From: an uncultured Ruminococcus sp.
GTDB lineage: Bacteria > Bacillota_A > Clostridia > Oscillospirales > Ruminococcaceae
Direction of reading: 5' to 3'
Assembly: GCA_902782875.1 (NCBI GenBank)
Contig: CACZPE010000122.1
Location: 1 to 14,314, forward strand
DNA length: 14,314 nt
Every line of letters starts with the position of its first letter. The stretch's first letter is position 1. The translations under genes were made by a program, and so were the position numbers. The notes under the pieces are model-generated. The model saw nothing but the letters and a program-made list of their open reading frames with translations, ran no database searches and was not told the origin of the DNA. This document shows positions 7,636 to 14,140 of the stretch, in pieces.

Positions 7636-8193
7636 ATGCCGAGAAAACCTGTGCTTGAGGGCGGAAAACGCGATGAGATAATCGACGCCGCAATGGAACT
7701 GTTCTTTGAGAACGGATATGAGGCCACCTCCGTGCGAATGATAACGGATAGGGTCGGCGGCGAGATAGGCATGTTATATCACTATTTCAAATCAAAGGAT
7801 ATGCTGTTTGATCAGGTGGTGGACAGATTTTTTCAGGGGTATCAGAAGAACTTTGAGGTGCTGATATCAGAGTGCAGTACGCCCGAGGAATTTGCGGACA
7901 GGTTCCTGCCTTTATATGCAAAGTCTATGGAACAGTTCGGGAAAATAAAGGGGAATATGCACTGGTCTATACAGCTTTCCATGTACAGCAGGACGCTTAT
8001 GGCCCTGCTGCCTGTGATACAGGGGCTGGTGGAAAAATGGGATGTACAGAGCACTACTCCGAAAGGAATGCTGGTAAGACAGCTTTTGTACGGCATGTCG
8101 GGAACGCTGCACTGTGCCGAGTTTGAAGAAATGGACGATGAAGACAGGAAAAATAGCATCCTTGAATTCATCTTCAGAGTGATCGGGAAATAG
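7636..8193 (+). CDS. TetR family transcriptional regulator
   Basis: This 185-residue regulator has the N-terminal TetR helix-turn-helix: KRDEIIDAAMELFFENGYEA (residues 11-30), recognition helix region TSVRMITDRVGGEIGMLYHY (31-50), and the usual FKSKDMLF end. The C-terminal ligand/dimer domain (about 60-185) is of unrecognised specificity and fairly short. The ribosome binding site AAGGAG lies 6-7 nt upstream of the ATG. The gene is embedded as the third gene of the operon rather than divergent, so it is probably an autorepressor of the operon promoter. The perfect palindrome at 5529-5544 is the best operator candidate. The inducer is likely a substrate or toxic compound handled by the neighbouring enzymes, but nothing in the sequence identifies it. 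Confidence 0.93.
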   Translation: MPRKPVLEGGKRDEIIDAAMELFFENGYEATSVRMITDRVGGEIGMLYHYFKSKDMLFDQVVDRFFQGYQKNFEVLISECSTPEEFADRFLPLYAKSMEQFGKIKGNMHWSIQLSMYSRTLMALLPVIQGLVEKWDVQSTTPKGMLVRQLLYGMSGTLHCAEFEEMDDEDRKNSILEFIFRVIGK

Positions 8194-8194
8194 G

Positions 8195-9328
8195 ATGAAA
8201 AAAGCGCTGAAACATATAAAGAGAATACTGATAGTCACAGCGGTAGTCATTGCTGTTGTCTGTGCGGCACTTTTTGGCTGCATATTGTATCTGAGGACAT
8301 TCGTATCGGAGCCTGTGAGGCAGGATAAGGACGGAAAGCTGTACTACATGGAATATAAAGGGGATTATACCTCTCCGCTGGTGACGGTCCCGATAAATAT
8401 GGTAAAGCCTGTCAGAAAAGCCGGGTGCTCCTGCTTCTCTGCACAGGATCCCGACGGCGGATATATAACCGGGCGAAACTATGACCTGCCCCATTTTGAC
8501 AAACAGGGTAATGAGACGGGGCTGAATGTCGTTCTGGAATGTGCTCCCGAAAACGGCTGCAGGTCCATAGGCACAGCTGACGCGGTGTGGCTGTCGCTGC
8601 TGGGGCAGCCTTATTACGCGGGGGGCATAGACGACCCGAAGACAGAAAAAGCCTGTCTGGCACTTCTGCCGTATCTGTGTATGGACGGTATGAATGAAAA
8701 AGGCCTGACCGTATCTATACTCTATCTCGATGTCAAGGACGGCGAACAGGCTGTATATCAGCAGAGAAGCGGAAAGCAGGATGTTATACTTCCCGTGCTG
8801 CTGCGGCAGATGCTTGACAGCTGTGCCACGGTGGAGGAAGCAGTCGCCCTGGCGGATGAGCGCAATGTGGTGAATATATTCGGCGCGGATTTTCATCTTT
8901 TCGTGACTGATGCCGCAGGAAGGTCAGCGGTGCTCGAATGGCGCTACAATGAAATGACCGTGACATATACGGATATAGTGACAAATTTCTATGTATCGTG
9001 GGATGATGCAGAGGACTGCTATAAAGACGGACAGCTTAAGGAAAAATACATATCCGCACAGGATGCGGACGGATACAGATTCGGATACGGTCACGGGTAT
9101 GAACGGTTTGGTACCATAATGCACAGGTCTGACGAATATAAAATAAACGGACAGACTGTTATGGATACAGCTGCGGCGATGGACACACTGAAGGCTGTAT
9201 CACAGGAATATACAGGTGAGCTTACATCGCTTACACAATACAGTACTGTATATCATAACAATGAGAGAAGCATGGATATATGCATATATCCCGATTATAC
9301 GGAAGTATATCATTTTACTCTGTCGTAA
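8195..9328 (+). CDS. Membrane-anchored linear-amide C-N hydrolase (choloylglycine hydrolase/penicillin V acylase Ntn family)
   Basis: The 377-residue product starts with a positively charged segment and one membrane helix (residues about 11-34), then an extracytoplasmic domain. GCSCFSAQDPDGGYITGRNYD (77-97) aligns with the start of bile salt hydrolase: Cys78 takes the place of the nucleophile, and Arg94 and Asp97 match the spacing of BSH Arg18 and Asp21. Other family marks are MDGMNEKGL (163-171), FVTDAAGRSAVLEW (236-249), Asn264 in VTNFY (BSH Asn175 position) and Arg304 in YERF (BSH Arg228 position). Because the nucleophile must be an N-terminal Cys, cleavage between residues 77 and 78 is expected and would remove the membrane anchor. 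It hydrolyses some linear amide such as an acylated amino acid, N-acyl lactone or bile salt; which one is not visible. It is last in the operon, 1 bp after TetR. Confidence 0.87.
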   Translation: MKKALKHIKRILIVTAVVIAVVCAALFGCILYLRTFVSEPVRQDKDGKLYYMEYKGDYTSPLVTVPINMVKPVRKAGCSCFSAQDPDGGYITGRNYDLPHFDKQGNETGLNVVLECAPENGCRSIGTADAVWLSLLGQPYYAGGIDDPKTEKACLALLPYLCMDGMNEKGLTVSILYLDVKDGEQAVYQQRSGKQDVILPVLLRQMLDSCATVEEAVALADERNVVNIFGADFHLFVTDAAGRSAVLEWRYNEMTVTYTDIVTNFYVSWDDAEDCYKDGQLKEKYISAQDADGYRFGYGHGYERFGTIMHRSDEYKINGQTVMDTAAAMDTLKAVSQEYTGELTSLTQYSTVYHNNERSMDICIYPDYTEVYHFTLS

Positions 9329-9330
9329 CA

Positions 9331-9370
9331 GGCATCGGGAATAAATGCCGCAGCCCCGCAGAAGCCGGGG
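9331..9370 (+). other. Structured 3' untranslated segment with two hairpins, identity unknown
   Basis: Two compact hairpins precede the operon terminator. One is GGCAT (9331-9335) with ATGCC (9345-9349) around the loop CGGGAATAA. The other is CCCCG (9354-9358) with CGGGG (9366-9370) around CAGAAGC. The CGGG in the first loop could instead pair with CCCG at 9355-9358, giving a pseudoknot alternative. The segment could be a mere 3' end structure or a small structured RNA; no known class fits. Confidence 0.4.
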
Positions 9371-9392
9371 TGTGTATGAGACGAACAGGTGA

Positions 9393-9425
9393 CCCCTGCT
9401 GTTTATTACAGCAGGGGCGTTTTTT
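9393..9425 (+). terminator. Rho-independent terminator after the TetR operon
   Basis: CCCCTGCTGT (9393-9402) and ACAGCAGGGG (9408-9417) form a perfect 10-bp GC-rich stem with a 5-nt loop, followed by CG and six T residues (9420-9425). It ends the four-gene operon before the strong promoter at 9482. Confidence 0.93.
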
Positions 9426-9464
9426 CATGTGGTGCCGAGGACATTTTCGTATGTTCGGGGCAGA

Positions 9465-9483
9465 AATAGTATCAGAAACTATT
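9465..9483. promoter_or_regulatory. Dyad overlapping the -35 of the YtrA operon
   Basis: AATAGT (9465-9470) and ACTATT (9478-9483) form a perfect 6-bp inverted repeat with a 7-nt spacer that reaches the first bases of the -35 box. It shares TAGTAT with the main operator downstream (9467-9472 and 9521-9526), so it may be a second, weaker regulator site. Six-base half sites alone could be chance. Confidence 0.35.
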
Positions 9484-9510
9484 GACAAAAGAATAAAGAG
9501 ATGATATAAT
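9482..9510 (+). promoter_or_regulatory. Consensus sigma-A promoter of the YtrA/ABC operon
   Basis: TTGACA (9482-9487) and TATAAT (9505-9510) are both exact consensus hexamers with the optimal 17-bp spacer, and TG at 9502-9503 adds an extended -10. Transcription should start near 9516-9518. Such a strong promoter is expected to be held down by a repressor, and an operator-like dyad lies immediately downstream. Confidence 0.92.
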
Positions 9511-9518
9511 ATCCAAGA

Positions 9519-9542
9519 GGTAGTATATTGATATATACCACC
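9519..9542. promoter_or_regulatory. 24-bp dyad, probable YtrA/GntR operator
   Basis: The arms are GGTAGTATAT (9519-9528) and ATATACCACC (9533-9542), separated by TGAT. Nine of ten base pairs are symmetric, and the inner core GTATAT-N4-ATATAC is perfect. It begins at the expected transcription start and lies 25-48 bp before the GntR start codon, ideal for autorepression. GT...AC-ended dyads of this kind are known for YtrA-subfamily regulators. Confidence 0.8.
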
Positions 9543-9566
9543 ATACCGACAGGAAGGAGTGAACTG

Positions 9567-9950
9567 ATGGAGCTTTTACAGACAGGCGATAAGCTTATAT
9601 ATGTCAGTCTGGCAGAATGGATAGAAGACAACATACTTTCGGGAGCATATCCCGAAGGGGCGCAGATACCATCAGTTGCTGATCTTTCCGCTGCCTTCCG
9701 TATAAACCATGTTACCGCACTAAGGGGTATTTCGATATTGACTGACAGAGGGATAATATATAAAAAACGCGGTATAGGAATGTTCGTCGCAGAGGGAGCG
9801 CCGCATAAGATAAGGGAACAGAGAGCGGAAGAGTTCTATGATAAGTATGTGCATACCACTGTTTCCGAAGCAAAAAAGCTCGGCATTTCAGCTGATGAAC
9901 TGACGGATATGATAAAGAGAGGGTATGGAAATGAAACTGACAGTAAATAA
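9567..9950 (+). CDS. GntR family regulator, YtrA subfamily
   Basis: The product is 127 residues from the ATG at 9567, which has AAGGAG (9554-9559) 7 nt upstream; the longer in-frame TTG start at 9528 falls inside the operator and is rejected. Residues about 8-75 are a GntR winged helix: LAEWIEDNILSGAYPEGAQI, then PSVADLSAAFRINHVTALRG (recognition helix), then LTDRGIIYKKRGIGMFVAEG (wing). The short C-terminal tail (about 50 residues, AEEFYDKYVHTTVSEAKKLG) is the all-helical dimerisation segment typical of the YtrA subfamily, which has no large ligand domain. It is first in the operon and overlaps the ABC ATPase gene by 20 bp. It probably represses the whole unit through the dyad at 9519-9542 until an envelope-active compound or stress relieves it. 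Confidence 0.93.
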   Translation: MELLQTGDKLIYVSLAEWIEDNILSGAYPEGAQIPSVADLSAAFRINHVTALRGISILTDRGIIYKKRGIGMFVAEGAPHKIREQRAEEFYDKYVHTTVSEAKKLGISADELTDMIKRGYGNETDSK

Positions 9951-10803
9951 CATAACAAAGAAATTCGGCAAAAAAGTCATCCTTGACGGTATATCCGCTT
10001 CTTTTGAACAGGGGCGCAGCTACGCCCTTCTCGGCAGAAACGGCACAGGCAAGTCAACACTTATAAATATCATAATGCAGCGCACCCGTGCATCCGGCTC
10101 GGTGATGATAGACGATAAAAAAATAGCTGATAACGACGCGCTGATGCAGTATCTTTTCTGCATGAATGATACTACATTTTACCCGGGATGGTTCAGACTG
10201 AAAACGGTATTCTCGATCACTGAGGCAATGTATCCTGATTTTGATAAAGAGTATGCCGACAAGCTGGCAGGGGATTTCGGCATAGACCTGAAAAAGCGTA
10301 TAAGTCAGCTGTCCACAGGTCAGAGGACTATGTATAAGGTGATACTTGCACTTGCGTCAAATGCACCGTTTGTATTTCTTGATGAACCTGTGCTGGGCAT
10401 AGACGTTAATCAGCGCGAGCTTTTCTACAGTACTCTTGCAAGAAAAATGGCGGAGGAACGCTCCTGCTTTATAATATGCACACATATAATAGAAGAGATA
10501 GAAAATCTGCTTGAAACCGTTATGATAATACACAACGGCAAGCTTATCATGAATATTTCCGTTATGGAGCTGCTTGAAAAGACAGCGGCTGTTTCTGGCA
10601 GGGCAGATGAAACAGATGCATTTGTATCTCAGTCATCGGTAAAGGTCATCGGTGAAGAAACTATGGGCGCATACAAAAAGATCGTGTTCATCAGAAATGA
10701 TTCTGCTATCCCTGCGGGACTTACAGAAGAAAAAGTTACAGTTCAGCAGATATTCTACTATCTGACAGGCGGCTCGCCGGCCGCAGAAGGAGCTGAAAAA
10801 TGA
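9931..10803 (+). CDS. ABC transporter ATP-binding protein (YtrB/BcrA-like)
   Basis: The product is 290 residues from the ATG at 9931, chosen over the ATG at 9925 because AGAGAGGG (9916-9923) is 7 nt before the later ATG and only 1 nt before the earlier one. Walker A is GRNGTGKST (35-43), the signature is LSTGQ (127-131), Walker B is FVFLDEP (147-153 with catalytic Glu152) and the H-loop is His185 in CTHII. The D-loop is GID. The Q-loop area (YLFCMNDTTFYPGW, about 74-87) lacks an obvious Gln, as in several antimicrobial-resistance ATPases of this class. The last ~90 residues are a variable C-terminal extension. It powers the two membrane proteins encoded next. The stop overlaps the first of them by 4 bp (ATGA). 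Confidence 0.93.
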   Translation: MKLTVNNITKKFGKKVILDGISASFEQGRSYALLGRNGTGKSTLINIIMQRTRASGSVMIDDKKIADNDALMQYLFCMNDTTFYPGWFRLKTVFSITEAMYPDFDKEYADKLAGDFGIDLKKRISQLSTGQRTMYKVILALASNAPFVFLDEPVLGIDVNQRELFYSTLARKMAEERSCFIICTHIIEEIENLLETVMIIHNGKLIMNISVMELLEKTAAVSGRADETDAFVSQSSVKVIGEETMGAYKKIVFIRNDSAIPAGLTEEKVTVQQIFYYLTGGSPAAEGAEK

Positions 10804-11594
10804 AAACACGCAGTCTTCGTATATACTCCACAGCACTGAAGCTGGTAGCATGGATAGCCGCAGGCGCATTTGCCGTGTGGCTTATCATCGCAGTATTATT
10901 CAGATGCTTAGAGAAGAATAATGAGGTATATCTTTTCAGAAGCCTCGGTTCATATGCATTTACGCCTGTTATACTGACAGTGTGCGGTATGCTCTCGGCA
11001 TATATGCAGACAGGTGTATTCTGTGAAAACAATGTATCAGGGAAAAAAGCGGGCCTTGCGATATTACTGACGGATACTCTTTTTTCTGCAGTGTTTACGC
11101 TGCTTGATTCGATAAATATGCGGTATGTACGTGACGGTCTTCTTATGTACGGACACTCCCGGTACAGGGATATTGTTGAAGGACTTAAGAATTTTATGGA
11201 TAGTTCCTGGTATATTCCGTTTATTCTGTTCGGACAGTTTGGTGTCTGCTTCGTGTTCTTCATGGCGGGCTACAATATCATACATATGTATATATGCGGA
11301 AAAAAGGCAAAGGGCATATTCAAACTGGTATACAGCATACTGTTCTTTACGAGCTGGCTCATATACGGATTTGGCGAGGAAGAGGTAATGAAGTCGGGGA
11401 TCGGATTATTTCTGTGTCTTGCTGATCCGACATCGTTCGTGTTTATTCTGTATATGGATACTATCAAGGATGGTGTGCCCAGTTTACCGATACTTACTAT
11501 TCCTCTTATGATTTTCTTTTCCTTCTGTGTTTTGAGCACAGATATAGATGTATACTCACATAGAAAGGATAACATAAATGAACAACAGGACTAA
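10800..11594 (+). CDS. ABC-2-like membrane protein, probable permease subunit 1
   Basis: The 264-residue hydrophobic protein has about six membrane helices, near residues 14-34, 48-70, 82-102, 137-162, 170-192 and 226-246, with short loops. No enzymatic motif is present. The fold fits the ABC-2 type or YtrC/YtrD-like permease subunits that pair with YtrB ATPases, but sequence similarity is too low to name one. The start ATG overlaps the ATPase stop, so expression is translationally coupled. It overlaps the next membrane protein gene by 17 bp. The pairing of two different membrane proteins with one ATPase suggests a heterodimeric transporter. Confidence 0.83.
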   Translation: MKTRSLRIYSTALKLVAWIAAGAFAVWLIIAVLFRCLEKNNEVYLFRSLGSYAFTPVILTVCGMLSAYMQTGVFCENNVSGKKAGLAILLTDTLFSAVFTLLDSINMRYVRDGLLMYGHSRYRDIVEGLKNFMDSSWYIPFILFGQFGVCFVFFMAGYNIIHMYICGKKAKGIFKLVYSILFFTSWLIYGFGEEEVMKSGIGLFLCLADPTSFVFILYMDTIKDGVPSLPILTIPLMIFFSFCVLSTDIDVYSHRKDNINEQQD

Positions 11595-12336
11595 AGCTAC
11601 CACACTGTTTTCGCTGCTGATACTGAGAAAACCTCTTTTTGCAGTTCTGGCGGCAGAGATAATCATCTGCTTTGTGCTGGTGCTGTACGGAAGCTTAGGA
11701 TACAATCAGGGCATACGTATGGTGTACGGCAATGATGTAATTATCATGATATTTGTGTTACTTGCAGGTATGAGTATATACAGGGATCATACATCTTTCT
11801 GCAGGGAGTATTCGGTGAAAAAAGGCACAAGGGTAGGCACTCTTATAACTGCAGTTGCGGTATATGCGATAATTGCGGCGGCCATTGACTGCCTTGCCAG
11901 AACCGGTGCAGCTGCGATACTTGATGTACTGTGTAAGGACTGGTATGCAGGGGAGCCGATGAATAGCTGTGCGCATTATTCAGCATCATTTCCGTCGCTG
12001 ATAAAGACTTTTGTTTCTGTGGATAACCGCCGTATAAAGCTTCCTGCTGAAATAATGCTGCAGTCGGCATTCTTCACGGGAACGGCATCATTCGGTATGT
12101 TTATATATGCTGCATACAAGCGCTTCGGTGTAAAAGCTGCGGTGGTATATGTCTTGTTTACAGCTGTATATACAGCAGCTGCTGTAGCCGATATCAGCAT
12201 ACCGGCTGTGGTTTTCAGGATACCTGCGCAGATGTTCAAAAATGCCCTGACAGCTGTTGTATTATGTCTGTGTGTAAGTGCGGTGTTTATGACCGCTGCA
12301 GTACTTGTGTCGGAGATCAGAAGAAAGGAGACATAA
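11578..12336 (+). CDS. ABC-2-like membrane protein, probable permease subunit 2
   Basis: The 252-residue protein has about six membrane helices, near residues 18-40, 52-70, 84-110, 160-182, 186-206 and 220-245. Between the third and fourth helices lies an extracytoplasmic loop of about 45 residues (KDWYAGEPMNSCAHYS onwards), which could contact a ligand. It starts with AAAGGAT before the ATG, overlaps the previous gene by 17 bp and ends 1 bp before the lipoprotein gene. It is probably the partner of the preceding permease and the ATPase. I see no specific family signature. Confidence 0.83.
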   Translation: MNNRTKATTLFSLLILRKPLFAVLAAEIIICFVLVLYGSLGYNQGIRMVYGNDVIIMIFVLLAGMSIYRDHTSFCREYSVKKGTRVGTLITAVAVYAIIAAAIDCLARTGAAAILDVLCKDWYAGEPMNSCAHYSASFPSLIKTFVSVDNRRIKLPAEIMLQSAFFTGTASFGMFIYAAYKRFGVKAAVVYVLFTAVYTAAAVADISIPAVVFRIPAQMFKNALTAVVLCLCVSAVFMTAAVLVSEIRRKET

Positions 12337-12337
12337 A

Positions 12338-12991
12338 ATGAGGATCAGAAAACTATCTGCTCTTTTGATTTCATGCATCCTCCTTACAGGATGTGAGTAT
12401 ATTCCCGTGATAAGCTATAGTCCCGATAGTCTGATGGTGAATTCCACCCCTTTTGATGATGTAGTGACTGTAGATGAGACTCATGCGGAAAATTTTGATA
12501 TGATGTTCACACCCGAAATTTTCGGCGTGAAGATGTCCCTGCCGATGGCGGAAAGCAGACTCCCCGAGGGCTTCAGGACAGAGTGCGCCAGAAGGGAAGA
12601 TTCTGATCTGAGAGTATCAGAGCTCTTTTATGATGATATATATATCTGCAGGATAACAGAACTGAGGGACAATGATGATTTTATCATTACCGGTATAGAA
12701 TATACTGTATATAATCCCAATATTTATATAAAATACGGCAACGGTATGCCATGTATACCGTTTGACAGCGATCTTTACGATATACTCGGAGAGAACTGTA
12801 TCTCCCATGATTCCTTATATCAACCCGAGCACCTTTTTGTATATTCGGACGGTGAAAGATACTGCAGCTTTGAAATGAATAATATCAGAGACAGCAGAGA
12901 GGAGAAAGGAAACAGTATCGGATATTACTGCCGGAATATAACTGTTGCCTGCGACAAGACAAGCAAGATTTATCTGGATTACGGAGGTTGA
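12338..12991 (+). CDS. Small lipoprotein of the YtrA operon, unknown
   Basis: The product is 217 residues from the ATG at 12338, chosen because AGGAG lies about 7 nt upstream; an earlier in-frame TTG at 12305 would spoil the signal peptide. The lipobox is LLTGC, with acylated Cys19 after MRIRKLSALLISCI. The mature part has no recognised domain. It is acidic, contains several Cys (for example in CARRED, YICRIT, CIPFD, ENCISH, RYCSF and YYCRN) that could form disulfides, and is likely beta-rich. It ends 2 bp before the next gene. Lipoproteins next to YtrA-type transporters may serve as substrate-binding or sensing partners. This one is not similar to a known binding-protein family as far as I can tell. 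Confidence 0.83.
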   Translation: MRIRKLSALLISCILLTGCEYIPVISYSPDSLMVNSTPFDDVVTVDETHAENFDMMFTPEIFGVKMSLPMAESRLPEGFRTECARREDSDLRVSELFYDDIYICRITELRDNDDFIITGIEYTVYNPNIYIKYGNGMPCIPFDSDLYDILGENCISHDSLYQPEHLFVYSDGERYCSFEMNNIRDSREEKGNSIGYYCRNITVACDKTSKIYLDYGG

Positions 12992-12993
12992 GT

Positions 12994-14085
12994 ATGAAAA
13001 AGGTGCTGTTAAAAACCGGAGCGGTACTCTGCTTTTTTGCTCTGCTGTTTTCAACTGTATATTTCCTGGTAATGTCATCTGCAAAGGATGACCGTGCGGC
13101 ACTGAAGCTTGCATCTGTAAACAACGGGGTATCAGGTGAAATAAAGCTGAAAAAGACAGAAATAATGCAAAGCAGTGATCCTGAGAGGACTCCTGCAGCT
13201 ATCACGGCGGATAGTGTATCGAAGCTGGTGATAGACGGCAGGGAATACACTATTCCATGTACCCTTGACAGCTTTTCGCCGTATTATGATGTACAGACAT
13301 GCTTTAGCGGGATAGATAAAGACGGCAGATACAACTATGAGGCGTATCTTTTTAAAGACGGTTTCAGGGTCATGAGTATATATTGCTTTTCAGACAAGCC
13401 TGATGCAAAGCCTGATGAGATAGTGACATATTCTCTTCATACATATTATTATACTGCTGATGATTACAGACCGTGTATATCTGTTGCGGGAGTGGATACC
13501 CGTACACCATACGAAGAGGCGATCCATCTTCTCACTCTCGATGAGAATGAATACTTCACAACACCGCTGGTGATCCCGGACGGGGAAAGAAAATATGTGC
13601 TCGATATCGACATGAAAGAAAGCAAACCCATTCACTGGATAACGAAGATCAGTATACTTGATGCAGATGAAGAAGAGAGCAAAATACAGGGCGTCAGGGT
13701 TTTTAAGGACAGACTTGCCTGGCATGAGGACAAGACCCCGTCGGGATATGAACGATACAGGTTTGTTTTTCAGGAAAACTATGTTTATGATGATGACGAC
13801 AAACGCCTTATCAGCATGGATCTGACGGTATATGAGCTGCTTGACCTGCTGCATAAAAACGGAATAGATACAGAATTTACAATAACGGATGGGTACGGTT
13901 ATGACCACGACGTAGAAATAGTTCTTCACAGTGACTATTTTGCATATATAACCCTGTACGCCTGTCTGATAAACGGCGATGATCTTGAAAATGCTGTATT
14001 TACAGGTATTGGTTATGAAGGCAGCGTACGTAATGAGGAAGAGTTTTTCAGAATTGTAGAGGAATGTATCCAAAATAATACATGA
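12994..14085 (+). CDS. N-terminally membrane-anchored extracytoplasmic protein, unknown
   Basis: The product is 363 residues from the ATG at 12994, with GGAGG (12983-12987) 6 nt upstream; the in-frame TTG at 12988 is too close to that site. Residues about 5-28 form one membrane helix (TGAVLCFFALLFSTVYFLVM), and no cleavage site is evident, so it is likely a type II single-pass protein. The rest is soluble and acidic, and rich in Asp, Tyr and Glu. It has a short region LVIDGREYTIPCTLDSF (about 76-92) that superficially resembles KMSLPMAESRLPEGF in the upstream lipoprotein, a hint of a shared fold. No catalytic motif was found. It is the last gene of the operon and is followed by the terminator at 14096. 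Confidence 0.83.
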   Translation: MKKVLLKTGAVLCFFALLFSTVYFLVMSSAKDDRAALKLASVNNGVSGEIKLKKTEIMQSSDPERTPAAITADSVSKLVIDGREYTIPCTLDSFSPYYDVQTCFSGIDKDGRYNYEAYLFKDGFRVMSIYCFSDKPDAKPDEIVTYSLHTYYYTADDYRPCISVAGVDTRTPYEEAIHLLTLDENEYFTTPLVIPDGERKYVLDIDMKESKPIHWITKISILDADEEESKIQGVRVFKDRLAWHEDKTPSGYERYRFVFQENYVYDDDDKRLISMDLTVYELLDLLHKNGIDTEFTITDGYGYDHDVEIVLHSDYFAYITLYACLINGDDLENAVFTGIGYEGSVRNEEEFFRIVEECIQNNT

Positions 14086-14095
14086 TATGAAAATG

Positions 14096-14126
14096 CCGTC
14101 CGGAGCTTTAAGTTCCGGACGGTTTT
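14096..14126. terminator. Rho-independent terminator, probably bidirectional
   Basis: CCGTCCGGA (14096-14104) and TCCGGACGG (14114-14122) form a perfect 9-bp stem with a 9-nt loop, followed by TTTT on the + strand. On the opposite strand the stem is followed by CATTTT, so it can also serve the convergent gene ending at 14141. Confidence 0.85.
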
Positions 14127-14140
14127 GCAGTTGTTTACTG

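Noticed and set aside
9238..9251. Perfect 14-bp palindrome ATACAGTACTGTAT
   Set aside because: It lies inside the coding sequence of the amide hydrolase; about one such palindrome is expected by chance in a window this size.
9339..9384. Twister-ribozyme-like pattern (TAAATGCCGC, AAGCC in a hairpin loop, GAG)
   Set aside because: No P1 helix can be drawn between the bases before TAA and those after GAG, so the ribozyme core cannot form.
9336..9400. Cobalamin-riboswitch-like words (GGGAA, GCAGCCCCGC, AGAAGCC) downstream of the amide hydrolase
   Set aside because: The stretch is about 65 nt instead of about 200, and lacks the GGTGAAAATCC core, the GCCACTG segment and a proper AGTCAGGAGACC B12 box. 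It also follows a stop codon rather than preceding a B12 gene.
9528..9566. Longer GntR protein starting at TTG 9528
   Set aside because: The start falls inside the operator dyad with no ribosome binding site; ATG 9567 has AAGGAG at ideal spacing.
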